From the NCBI GenBank assembly GCA_001579985.1, contig LRSR01002454.1, positions 1 to 24,528 on the forward strand: a stretch of DNA of 24,528 bases. The letters are read 5' to 3'. The position numbers and the translations under genes are program-made. Numbering within the stretch: position 1 is the stretch's first letter; each line of letters begins with the position of its first letter. The stretch comes from Hypsibius dujardini. Lineage: Eukaryota; Tardigrada; Eutardigrada; Parachela; Hypsibiidae. Below, in pieces: positions 1-10,200 of the stretch. The notes beneath the pieces are model-generated. The model saw nothing but the letters and a program-made list of their open reading frames with translations, was not told where the DNA came from and made no database searches.

Positions 1-2669
1 CGTTTGGAGACTTTGGTTTACCTCCACTTAATGACAGCTCAACACGCGAAGTAAGTGTAGGTCGAGAAACGTTCTACAGAAAGAGTATTCAAAGTTCGCT
101 TTGCAAAATTTGCAGCGATTATCTCGCTAATTCAAACTCGTTAATCTCCCTGGTTTTGCACGCTCTTGCAACGGTGATACAAGGACACGCCCCCTGGCTT
201 ACCTGAAGCTGTGTCTCCTTCGCTAATCTCGACTGACATGGACCACTCACACGACAGCTGCACAAAATTAGCGAGCAGATAACCGAGAAAAGCGGCTCCT
301 CAGCTGCTTTTCTCGCTTATCTTCAAAACCAGGGAGATTAGCGAGTTTGAATTAGCGAGATAATTGCTGCAAATAAGCGAACTTTGAATACCCTTAGTAA
401 TGAATCCGCCTCGCTTATAATGTTGAAAGGGATGCCGTGTATGATTGATCTCGGTTTAAACTCGTCGCAGGCTCTTAAAACGGCGTTCAAGTGCCTCCTG
501 ATCATGGAGCCTCAACGAGAACCAGAGAAGAAAAGTACCGAGGACTTGCAGAGCAGGTGGAGGAAACTTTCAAAAGTGCTGGATAACTCCACATACGGTC
601 CAGGGGAAATGGTATTAAGAGTGTGACGTATCACTCGTATTTAAAGATGAAAATTTCTTCACATGATCTCATTTCGAATTCGACTTGGAATCATTTTGTA
701 ATGAAAAAATATTTCTTTGAGTCAGAGGGCGGAGCTATGTAACAGTCTTGGAAAAAACTCCCTATTAATTTCTGTCATGTTCCAGAAGTGTACATAGCTC
801 CGCCCCCAGATTTCCGAAACGTATTTTGATGTCAATTGAATCGAATTGAATTTGATTTTAGGGTGAAATGGAATTTGAAAAAGGTTTATTTCGTTATAAA
901 ATGTTGAGTTTATGCCAAAAAAACTGACGACCAGAATTTTAATTAAAACGTGAATCGCATTAAAAAACAACCAATTGCAGATGTCACCACATCCAACAGC
1001 CACGTACATTGCGATGATGGCATTGGCTGAGGTACAGTAGCATAAAAATTATTTGAGAGAAACGCTGTTAGAAATAATCAAAATAACGTGAGATTTTTGA
1101 GGGGAGGTTCTTGATGAGATTCGTCAAGAGGCAATGCTGACTGCTGCAAGCTACAAATCAACGGATGCCTTCAGCGGTCGAAATGTAGCCGCACGTTTTC
1201 TCGGCCGAACTTTAGCCAATGACAAAACCGAATCGCTGATCATCGACCGAGCTGGCGAACGAACAATTCCAATGGCAGTTACACAGCTCGACCCGGAAAC
1301 CGGCGAAGTGGCTGTAAGTTTGGGTGAATTGCAAAGAGCTTTGCCGATTAAGAACGAACAAACTCGTCTAACTGGATCTAATTTTAAATGTAATATTGTG
1401 GATATATTTTAATATCTTTACAAATCAACATAGGCGACGAGTCGTGGTTTTAATTGAAAATACTTATTCAGTACGAAAATGCTTAACGAAGACAGAATAT
1501 GTTTAAAGTGAAAAGAGGCAAAGTCCAATAGATTATGTAAATATTTAAATGAACATAATTTTTGGTGAAGAACAGTATGACTTCCACAGATTATCCTGGA
1601 GCAAGACGCCGTGAAAATGGTCTTGATACAAACAAGCATCGTGAAGTGGCAAGCGGCTTGGCCAGTTCTTGACCGTCCTGCCTGCGGATTTCACGGCGAA
1701 ACTTGTCGAGGATCAGGTGCATGCGGATGATATATCCTCTCCTATTAGCGAGAGTGCGGTCGTCAAATGTTTGCCATCAATCAACAAAAAGTATCAAACA
1801 CGTTTTGATAAATGAGTTTGAACAAGTGATCAGAGGGAGTTGCCAAGGAAATACGATCAGTGAATTTCGAAAATTCGCTGATCGTTTTTGGCTGATGTGC
1901 AAGGCGTCCCGGCTGTCAACAATCGAATAGACCAATCACAGGCCTTGGTTTTGACGCACACAGTTCAACAATTTGCTTGCTCGCTAATACTTTTTTTGAC
2001 GGACTTTTTTGACATTTTATTGACGGCCGCATTTTCGCTAATTTCTGCAGATGAATTTTAACGTTTTAGTTACACATCAATTGTAATGTATCGTTATACA
2101 GCACACGGCAGCAGCGTACAATACGGTATAGGATTTGGAACGGCTGTGTTGGGAATCTTATCCGTCTCCGTATTCATTTACCTAAGGTATGAGATGAAAT
2201 CTGTATTTCGGCTCACTCCATTTGGTCGATAAATCGGTTCAATCAAGGTTTCTCTTTGATAGCAGATGCTTGATTGTTTGATTTTTTGTAATACATCCTA
2301 GTAATACTATAGCACTTCTAAAAATCAAACAATCAAGCACCTGTCATCAGGAAGTAACCCATGAGTGAGCCGATTTATCGACCAAGCTGGAGGGTGAGCC
2401 GATTTATTGACCAAGTTGGAGGGTGAGCCGAAATACAGACTTCTCCTCAGACTATAAGAAAGAGCCGGGGAACTACACATTCCTCGCAGCAGAATATGAA
2501 AACTTTGGTTTTTGATTCTAGAATCTCACGCATAACTGGCATAACTGGCATGACTAGCTGGTGGGTCGTCGAGCCACACCACATCTCGTACCGCGTCAGC
2601 ACGTCATCATACCTGCACTCCGCAAAGCATTCGTTTATGAGTTTTTCTTGTGCTGACCGTGCGTGCTAG
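1..2669 (+). CDS. Gene A: natriuretic-peptide-receptor-like membrane protein, 5' part outside window
   Basis: Inferred exons: <1-50, 471-611, 981-1031, 1107-1313, 1590-1716, 2102-2186, 2522-2669 (TAG stop). They match exons 6-12 of genes B and C in order, and intron phases agree (0,0,0,0,1,2). The product is the C-terminal half of an ANF-receptor-type ectodomain. Exon 1590-1716 encodes a W...P-x-x-D-R-P-x-CGF-x-GE-x-C juxtamembrane motif typical of receptor guanylyl cyclases and natriuretic peptide receptors. Exon 2102-2186 encodes one membrane helix ending in Leu-Arg. The last exon gives a tail of about 48 residues with WWVVEP, then stops, with no kinase-homology or cyclase domain. The final exon starts after a CTAG acceptor and contains two copies of the 9-mer ATAACTGGC, lengthening the tail relative to B and C. 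All visible frames are open, so the gene may be functional. The donor at 612 (GTATTA) is weak. Confidence 0.78.
83..393. mobile_element. MITE with long terminal inverted repeats in gene A intron
   Basis: The two ends are near-perfect inverted repeats of about 70 bases. The left arm begins near GTATTCAAAGTTCGC at 85 and ends in CCCTGGTTTT near 157. The right arm starts near AAAACCAGGG at 326 and ends GAATACCC at 393. There is no coding capacity, as expected for a non-autonomous DNA transposon. It fills most of the intron between gene A exons 1-50 and 471-611. A diverged second copy lies at 18860-19174. Target duplication is unclear. Confidence 0.8.
1744..2042. mobile_element. MITE in gene A intron between the CGF-motif and membrane exons
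   Basis: Inverted termini: ATTAGCGAGAGTGCGGTCGTCAA-like at 1744 and the complement of ATTAGCGAAAATGCGGCCGTCAA-like ending at 2042. The interior has no convincing coding sequence. A partial copy in opposite orientation lies in gene C intron 11 (about 16699-16868), sharing the segment around CAATCAACAAAAAGTA and the GCGAGAGTGCG end. It occupies nearly the whole intron and its right end is about 60 bases from the acceptor at 2101. Confidence 0.65.
2198..2442. mobile_element. Inverted-repeat element in gene A last intron
   Basis: The ends AATCTGTATTTCGGCTCAC (2198) and its complement finishing at 2442 form terminal inverted repeats. A second, internal inverted pair (TGCTTGATTGTTTGATTTTT near 2268 and its complement near 2320-2339) gives a strong hairpin. 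The right half carries a 29-base-type direct duplication around GGTGAGCCGATTTAT. There is no coding capacity. The acceptor of the final gene A exon is only about 80 bases downstream. Confidence 0.65.
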
Positions 2670-4159
2670 TCGAATTTGTTTCCCAGCGTTTCAGTGTCGC
2701 TCTAATTTATTTGCAATAACAAAACGTGAAGAAACACTGCAGGAATTTGTTTTGTTTTCCAAAACTGCAGGTCAGAGACCAATTTAGTGTGTGTGTGTGA
2801 AACTTCAAAGCAATGTTCTGTAAATCTAAAAAGCTTAATTTTAATACACTTTTTCATTTTGCAGATAATGATTTTTGCAAATTTCAAAAAGCAAGGTAAT
2901 AGTTCTCCCTTTCATTTTTCAATTTCCTCAAAACAAACATTTGCATGAAAGAGAAAAAAATCGATAAAACTCGAAACGAAATTAAAATAAATCGAAAAAA
3001 TCGCCTGTGGCGCTTTGTGTAACCTTAACTACCCCTTTATTTAATCCCTGCCTGTCACGTGAGGTCAATCCTGTAAAGACATCCTTTCTCATTTTCGGTT
3101 AAACGGAATGTCTAATGCAAATTCGCAAACCGAAATCTGCCGACATTCTCTTTATGTTCATTCAAAATAACTACTTTGAATAATTAAGATGGCCCAGAAG
3201 CCAGCAAATACGCTTTGAATTTGGTGTAACATGTACTTTCTAGCAAAAGATTGATGCGAATATAGGTAAAGGCTGCTACGTGTTAAGTGCCGCGTGTACT
3301 TTCTAGAAAAAGGTTGATCCGTAGACTGAACAATATTTGACAAAAAAGGGACAATAAAGACTGTCTGCCGACTGGGAAAAATAAATGTCTTTTTCATCCC
3401 CAACACTTTTCAACAAAATCGTTCGGTCAGCTTAACCCGTTAACGCCCGGTACCAAATCGGTTCCAAAAGTATTTTTCATTGCATAGATAGTTCTGTTCA
3501 TTTAAGATAATAGATAATCCTTAGATAGATAAATCAATTGAAAAAAACTAATTTTCCGTTTTTTTTGGGCGACTTTGTTTGACAATTTCTGCCGGACGTT
3601 GGTCATGCAACAGATGAACATTTTTCCGTCTCTAAGTTTTAGGCAACACATCAACTTTTAAAATCACTTGAGTTTGGGAAATCACTCTAACAATCTCTGG
3701 GAAAATTCGGAGGTCGCCGTGTCGTCATTTAATGACATTGGGCGTTAACGGCGTTAACGGGCGTTAACGGGTTCAACTTCTGTCCTGGAATTCTGCAATT
3801 TTCAGTTGTTTCCTGGTTATTTCGAACAGAAAAGCAGGTCAATCCTTTGATTTAAGTCGTTTTCAAAAATTTGCACTTGGAAGTGGCTTAAGCGATGAAT
3901 AGTATGCAACGTAGTTTTAACCCAAAGGGTTAAAATTTACGCAATAGACCAAGGGATCTGGGTTCAGGGTTAATTGAATATTCCCTTGACAAATGCACGA
4001 TCAAACAATTAAACATTATCGTCTCTTCAATCAGATATTTTCCTTCAAGTCGGCTCAATGCTTTCGGGAACTGAACCAAAGAATGCTCTTCTTTCTAGGA
4101 AAATTGCTTCTGGGTAAACGATTCCTCCACTGGTAGCTCATTTCTTGAACCTGCAGTCG
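2670..4159. other. Intergenic region between genes A and B
   Basis: No gene is visible. The stretch holds an AT-rich region, a short TG run near 2790, an imperfect direct repeat (ATGTACTTTCTAGCAAAAG near 3231 and TGTACTTTCTAGAAAAAGG near 3294), and the palindromic element at 3434-3773. Open frames here are short, lack coding character and have no match to the receptor exons. Confidence 0.6.
3434..3773. mobile_element. Palindromic MITE with AACCCGTTAACGCCC ends
   Basis: The left end AACCCGTTAACGCCC at 3434 is matched by its complement ending at 3773. The right end adds extra tandem units of GGCGTTAACG. The interior is AT-rich without coding potential. This is a typical small non-autonomous DNA transposon. 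The flanks (CTT on the left, CAAC on the right) give no clear target duplication. Confidence 0.6.
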
Positions 4160-4275
4160 TATGTATAATACCCTTTGTATCAATTCCATTCTGCGCTTGT
4201 AAAATACTGAAAATTTCACCAGTGATCAGTCCGTTTTATTCGCCGCTCAAGAGCTCAAGATGATCAACGAGCAAT
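4160..4275 (+). promoter_or_regulatory. Conserved proximal promoter and leader of gene B
   Basis: This block is conserved with the equivalent block before gene C (11640-11746), including ATTCCAT.CTGCG, GTGATCAGT and TTTATTCGCCGCTC. GATCAGT at 4224-4230 matches the arthropod-type TCAGT initiator, placing a possible start at 4228, about 48 bases before the ATG at 4276. No TATA box is placed confidently. The transcription start is an inference from conservation and motif only. Confidence 0.4.
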
Positions 4276-4289
4276 ATGAACAGCAGTAA
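4260..4289 (+). other. Upstream ORF overlapping the gene B start codon
   Basis: ATG at 4260 opens a nine-codon frame, MINEQYEQQ, ending TAA at 4287-4289. It overlaps the main ATG at 4276 in another frame. Gene C has the equivalent frame MIKEQYEQQ at 11731-11760. If the leader starts upstream, ribosomes would meet this ATG first, so it could reduce or tune translation of the receptor. Gene E lacks it. Confidence 0.45.
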
Positions 4290-7200
4290 TTTCACCGCGA
4301 CCGGAAGGGTCCTTCAGGTTGAGATCATCACACTGGCCTTGACCTATCCGTTGCTGCTGGGCGGACTGACCTACATCAGCCCGGCTTTCGATTCGGCTCG
4401 CAATGACATTCGGAATAAATATCCACTGCTCAATATGACGCAAACGCTCATCCACGGAGGGAATGTTCCCTATTCGGACTGGCTTGCGGAGTACGAGAAC
4501 ATGCTCGCGTTTTATTACTACCGAACACGACCATTTTCACCGGAGAGATTACCGGACGTTACGGCTATCGTCATGGCGGGTACCATTTCTTTTTCTTTTT
4601 CATAAGACCAATATACCGAAAAAAGGATTTTTCTTAAATTATTTTTCCGTTATAAAATCAAAAGCTCGTAAATTCAAACAAAATAACCGCGAAAGAGACA
4701 ACAAAAAAAAACGAAAAATAAATAGGTCGCTGTACATATACATTGATTGCCGGATTATCGACTACCCGAGTGCTGTTTTTTCTTGAAATGTTCAAGGGTC
4801 GATTCCTGAACGAAATACTTTTGCCTCATTCTACTCGATTTAATATAAATTTCTGCCCAATTTGCATAAATAGATTATAAATAAGTCAACAAATAAATAT
4901 TCAGTTTTTGAATAGAAACGAAGGAAACAAGTCAAGTTAGATGACGGTTTTCAGCGACTACACACAACAATACATATACATTTTTTTTCACCCAACTGGC
5001 CAACTTTTTCGATAAAGGGACCGACGACACCATCGGAGTTGGTCAATTTGCCACTCAATTGGATAAACTATTCATTACAAGGTCGGCATAAAAAGCTTCT
5101 TTACACGAGTTATTTCCGCCATAAAGTCCGAGTTCTCTGCGGGATCTTTCAGCGTCTTTCAAGCTCCTGATGTCCGAAACAAGGAAAAGTGGCCAACTTG
5201 GATCACAACTAGTGGCCTTTCCCGAACCGCATTTCGAATGATGTTTGAGAATCTCGTCAGAATGCTTAGCTGGTCCATCGCGTCGGTTGTTTGTGACGTG
5301 AACAGCAATCCGTTCTTTGACAACTATTCTGATTACATTGCTCAGATGTTGCTGAGCACTTTGCCCAACGCTCAAGTGACCCGGTTGGTGTTCGACTCGA
5401 GAAAAAGGGACATGGATTATGAGAAACTTTTGCAGTTCATAAAGGATACAAGCCGAGGTAAGCGACAGCACAGAACAACGTAAAACGTACGCTGAATTTG
5501 ATTTTTAATTTGTTTCTTTTCTTTTCTTGACCCGAAAATCCTGAAAGATTCCATTTTCTATGATTTTGACTGTAAAAACATCGATATTTGAAAAGGCTGA
5601 GGCAATCCACGTTGCCCCTCCGAAAATAGCCTCAAGTAAGGGGAGTGAACCGGACCCGATCATAATATTTAAGGGTCAGATGATGAGTGTCATTTCGTTC
5701 CAAATGAAAAATTCAGATTTCTAAAGTTTGTAGCCTGTTAACATTTTTTTCATTATTTGATCCGAAATTTAGTCTGAAAGGGATAGTTTCAGCCAACAAA
5801 AGTTCGAAGAAATAGAGCAATGAGCACTACATGTGGCAATGTTAGAAATCGGCTTTCGGAATTGATAGTGAGGGCACGCGTATTACTTCGGCTTCTACTT
5901 TAAAAAATTTGGCTACTGATCTCCTTTTATTTTGAATTCGGGTTCAAGCGGAATGTAGTGAACAAAACAAACTTCAGTTTGAGACGAATATTAAAATTTC
6001 GCTAAAGAAATATATAGTTCTGCTCTAACGTCTCAAGGTCCCAAAGTCCCAAGGTCTAAGATTCTAATGTTCTAAAGTATTTTTTTAAGGAATAATAAAA
6101 GCTTGGCAAAGAGATTTTTTCGACAATCACAATTCGAGACGTATGCAAAAGTACAGTTAAATTTTTTGTGGCTGTGATCGGAAATTCGCAGACTTAAACT
6201 GTCAATGTCACCTTCGTTTTTAGTGGTATTGTACTGGGGTCACTCGGCCGCTCTACACAAATTACTGGTAAAACATTAACCAAATTAACCTCCTCTTTCA
6301 TGTTGAGAAAGCCAATATTTCTATGGAATTTGAATCTGCAGATTACCGCCGCTCGGATCAACATGACTCAAGGCGATTATGTAAATGCGTGCTTGAGTAG
6401 ATTCCTTTTATTGCTTCATCAAGTGTAGAAAGTATGATTAAATCATCCCAATTTTTTATCTTTTCTTACACCGCAGGTATTTCTGGCATTTCTCCCCTTT
6501 CGACACGTTTCCTTTGGCAACTTTGGATGGGACGTGCTGGACAACAGCAGCGCAGAAAGTGATGTAAATTACTGTATCCTCCCGGCCTCAAGGGACAGCT
6601 AAGCAACGCCCCCGTGCATACAGACACGCCCACACAGTTTAAAATTGAGACACACATACGCGCACATACGCATACACACGTTTAAGGGCAACGCGGCGCT
6701 TTGAAATCACCCAAAAATCTCGCCGGGTCGCCATGGATGTTTGTTATCGTGTCCCGGTCTAATTTTTTCTAACTTCTTTTTGAAGTGGCAAACTTTTATA
6801 TTTTTCAGTTTTTCAAAAAAAATGTCTTTGACTTCATCGGACGTAGTCGTCCTTCTCAGGCACTCTTTTGATAACTTTGAATGGCGAATATCTTCTGATT
6901 AACCTCGTTTTGCACTTTCCTGATAAGTATTTAGAATTGCAACCTTCAAAATTCAAAGTTTTCAGCTGAATGATCTAGTTACAAAAAAAAGTTCGAGAAA
7001 CTCGGCGACCCAAGTTCATCCCATCCCAAAATAAGTTTTTTTTACGGTTCTTCCTCGTTTTCTCTGTAATTCATTGTTAGGTCTACCAACCGTCAGTTGG
7101 ATAGTTAACAAGTTTATTAGACTGATAGTAAAGACCGCTAGAGAAATAAACTGGAAGAAAGGAAAGAAGAAGTAGAACTGCCGTAGAAATAATAAAACAC

Positions 7201-10200
7201 ATTATTATATAGTAAAGTTTTAACTATAGAAATAAAGGTAAATGGCACATACATCAGAATAGGGTTAATAGAGTGGACAGAGTTACAAACTAAGTATGAT
7301 ACTCGTGAGTTAAAGAACTATCATGATTGGATATGGGGACTTGTTGGGCGTGTCCAACATCATCTTGCTAACTCAAAACGCTGAATTTTGAAGGTTGCAA
7401 TTTTAAATGCCTATCGGAAAAGTGCAAAACGAGGTTAATCAGAAGATATTCGCTATTTAAACTTATCAAAAGAGTGCCCGAGATGGACGGCTACGTCCGA
7501 TGACGTCATAGGATTTATTTGAAAAATTGAAAAGGACAAAAAGTTTCCTAACTCAACAATGAGTCATAAAAAATAGATTGGAACACGAAAACAATAATCC
7601 ATGGTCACTGCGGTTGGCGACCCGGTGAGATTTAAGGACGATTTCAAAGCGCCGGGTTGCCCTTAAACTGCCACACAGTGCACAAACACATGCACACCGA
7701 TTTAAATTGAAAAAGCAGCCACGGGCGGGATGCACGCCCTAGGGCATAAACTGTCCATTGAGGCCGGGAGGATACGGTACTACAGTGATCCTTCTACCCG
7801 AACTGACTGACGTGAATTTCTTCACACGCACAAATCAAGGTTCTCCACCTCAAGGCGGGATTTAAGTGCCTGCTAATTATTGAACCTCTGCCGGTGCGAG
7901 GCCAAGGTCAAGGAGAAAATATTACCCAAATGCAGAGCCAGTGGATGAAGCGGTCGAAGGAGTGGGATAACAACACTTACACCCCTGGAGAAACGGTAGG
8001 TGACAGTTTGATTTGCAGCAACCAAGTTCCTAAATAAAATGTGCTTGTCGCTCTTTTTTAAGCCTACAGGTGTCGCCACATCCGAAGTCAACTTATATGT
8101 CAATGATGGCTTTGGCGGAGGTAAAGAAAGGAAATTCGTCATAAGGCCATTTTATTGCGCGTATCACTTTTTTTCAGCAGAATAATTTCAATTTTACAAA
8201 CGTTTTTTTAATAAGGATGACTAAAAAGTTTCAATATTTTTCGCCAAAAATTGATGGCAAACCTTAACTTCATGTAAAAATTGGGTAAAGGAGGGAAACA
8301 TTTATATTTTTTTTTCAAAACAGTCGTTTTTGATTTTTGATTTTATTCGCTGATCGTTTCTGGCTATTGAGGTCCCTTGTTGTCAGCTGTTGAATCTCGC
8401 TTTTTCTACACAGATTCTGTTCCAGTTGAAAAATTATCCCTTTGGATTTAGCACCGAAGTAAATAAAAATTGATAACGAACCTTAATAAAAAAGCCGCGC
8501 CTCAATTAAGAATGACATTTCTCGGCGACAGAAGTTAATATTTATTCGAATACAATTTTTTCGGGACAACATTTTCTGTTCCTATTTTATTCACGCCTTG
8601 TTTCACATTTTTGATGTCCATTGCTGTTGTAACTGCGACTTTTCTACACAATTTTTACTTCACTTAAAAAATTATTCCGCTGGCTTCCGCGCTTAATTAA
8701 TCGAACGTGAAGAATAATTTTTTCGGAAGGTTGTCGACGATATTCGCCAAGAGATTGCGACGTCCTCCCACGTGTCTCCAAACGAATTTAGTGGCCGAAA
8801 GATTGCTGCACGTTTCATGAACAGGACCTTCTCCATGTCGGAGCGAACAGAATCGCTGATCATCGACAAAGTCGGCGAACGAATAATCCCCATGGCGGTG
8901 ACGCAGCTCGACACGGAGACCGGCAAAATATCCGTCAGTTTTGTATAAAACGTTTCGCTGTCGATCTTGACAATTGAAAGTTAACAATTGACATTTGAAT
9001 AAAAATGTCAAAGAAAATTCAACATACTCACACAACTCGTCACTTCAACTCAGATCTCTCAGTGTATTTCCAAACTTTGAAATTCTGACCAAAAACCACA
9101 CGCTTGTTACCAAAATCAAAATCTTGTTACCAAGACAACAGCCTGTTACCAAAACTAAAATCTTGTTACCATTCTGACAAAAAAACCTCATCCTTGTTAC
9201 CACAACGGTAAAATAATTTTGGCAAGGGCTCCGGATACGACCTTCATGACCTTTGGTCTCCTCATTCGACAATTTTATTTAATATTTACTCCCCATACAA
9301 CAGTATTTTATAGTATCATAGATACGGAACTATAAGGAAAAATTGATGATAAATAAGTTTACCGTTATGGTAAAAAGAATGTCTTTTGGTTAAATTTTAA
9401 ATTTTGGAAAAGAGAGACAGATTCCAGGTGTCCTGAAATTTCAAGTGCAAAGAGCCGATTCGGAAAACAAATTTGAAAAGACAACCAATTTAAACTTTAT
9501 TCTAAAGTGGATTGGCAACAGTAAATGTTTCCAATGGTCGAGGGGAGGCGCCACTGTAGACTTATTTGTTATAGCATCCACTAGCGCCACAGAATCAAAA
9601 ATTCAGAATCACTTCTGTGTGGCACCGCCCCTGAAAATTCTGTTACTACCAATCGATTTTTTATTAAATTTTAGGTAAGCTAAGATTGATAAATTTTATT
9701 TTTGACTTGTATTAAAAATTGGCTCCCCTGTACAGGGAATGTCGGGGAACCGGAATCTGCGAGTGATTTTCAAACTTTAAAATTCCAACAAACAAAAGTT
9801 CTTGCGATCACAATGGTAAAATAAAAAAATAGGGAACTGTCAAAAAAAATAATTGGTCTGATTCTGAATTTCTGCTATGAAAATATTCCCTCATGAGCTA
9901 GTCGAAAGTTGTGTGATAAATTGCAGGTCGTTCTGGAACAGGACACGCGATTGCGATTGCGCAGTTCTGGGCGCGTTGTGTGGCCCAATGTTTGGCCCGT
10001 TCCAGATCGTCCTTTTTGCGGGTTCCGCGGCGAAGCGTCTGCTTGTCAAAAGAATGGTATGAAGGCTCCCAAAATTGAAAAAATTACAAATGTCTTTAAA
10101 TCTTCCACTGCGTGGATCAATTTGTTTTAGAGTACTCCCGCCTGCAGTACGGTGTGGGATCGGGAATGGCACTGCTTCTGGCTATCACAATAACTTTCGT

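Noticed and set aside
722-1009. Minus-strand open frame of 95 codons
   Set aside because: It overlaps the gene A 51-base exon and introns, shows no domain, and is not kept in the paralogous regions of B and C.
5085-5152. Possible coding of the 70 bases between gene B exons 2 and 3
   Set aside because: Reading through gives a stop (TAA) and shifts the frame. With the intron removed, the spacing from QFAT to KWPTW matches the ANF-receptor family and phases agree in both B and C.
5055-5471. Minus-strand open frame of 138 codons
   Set aside because: It is the antisense shadow of gene B exon 3, whose plus-strand frame has clear receptor similarity and splice sites.
8697-9035. Minus-strand open frame of 112 codons, with a similar one at 15376-15714
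   Set aside because: Both mirror exon 9 of B and C. The plus-strand frame is conserved in A, B, C and D with donor and acceptor sites.
9891-10172. Minus-strand open frame of 93 codons, repeated at 16334-16615
   Set aside because: Antisense of exon 10, duplicated only because the gene is duplicated. The sense strand carries the CGF motif.
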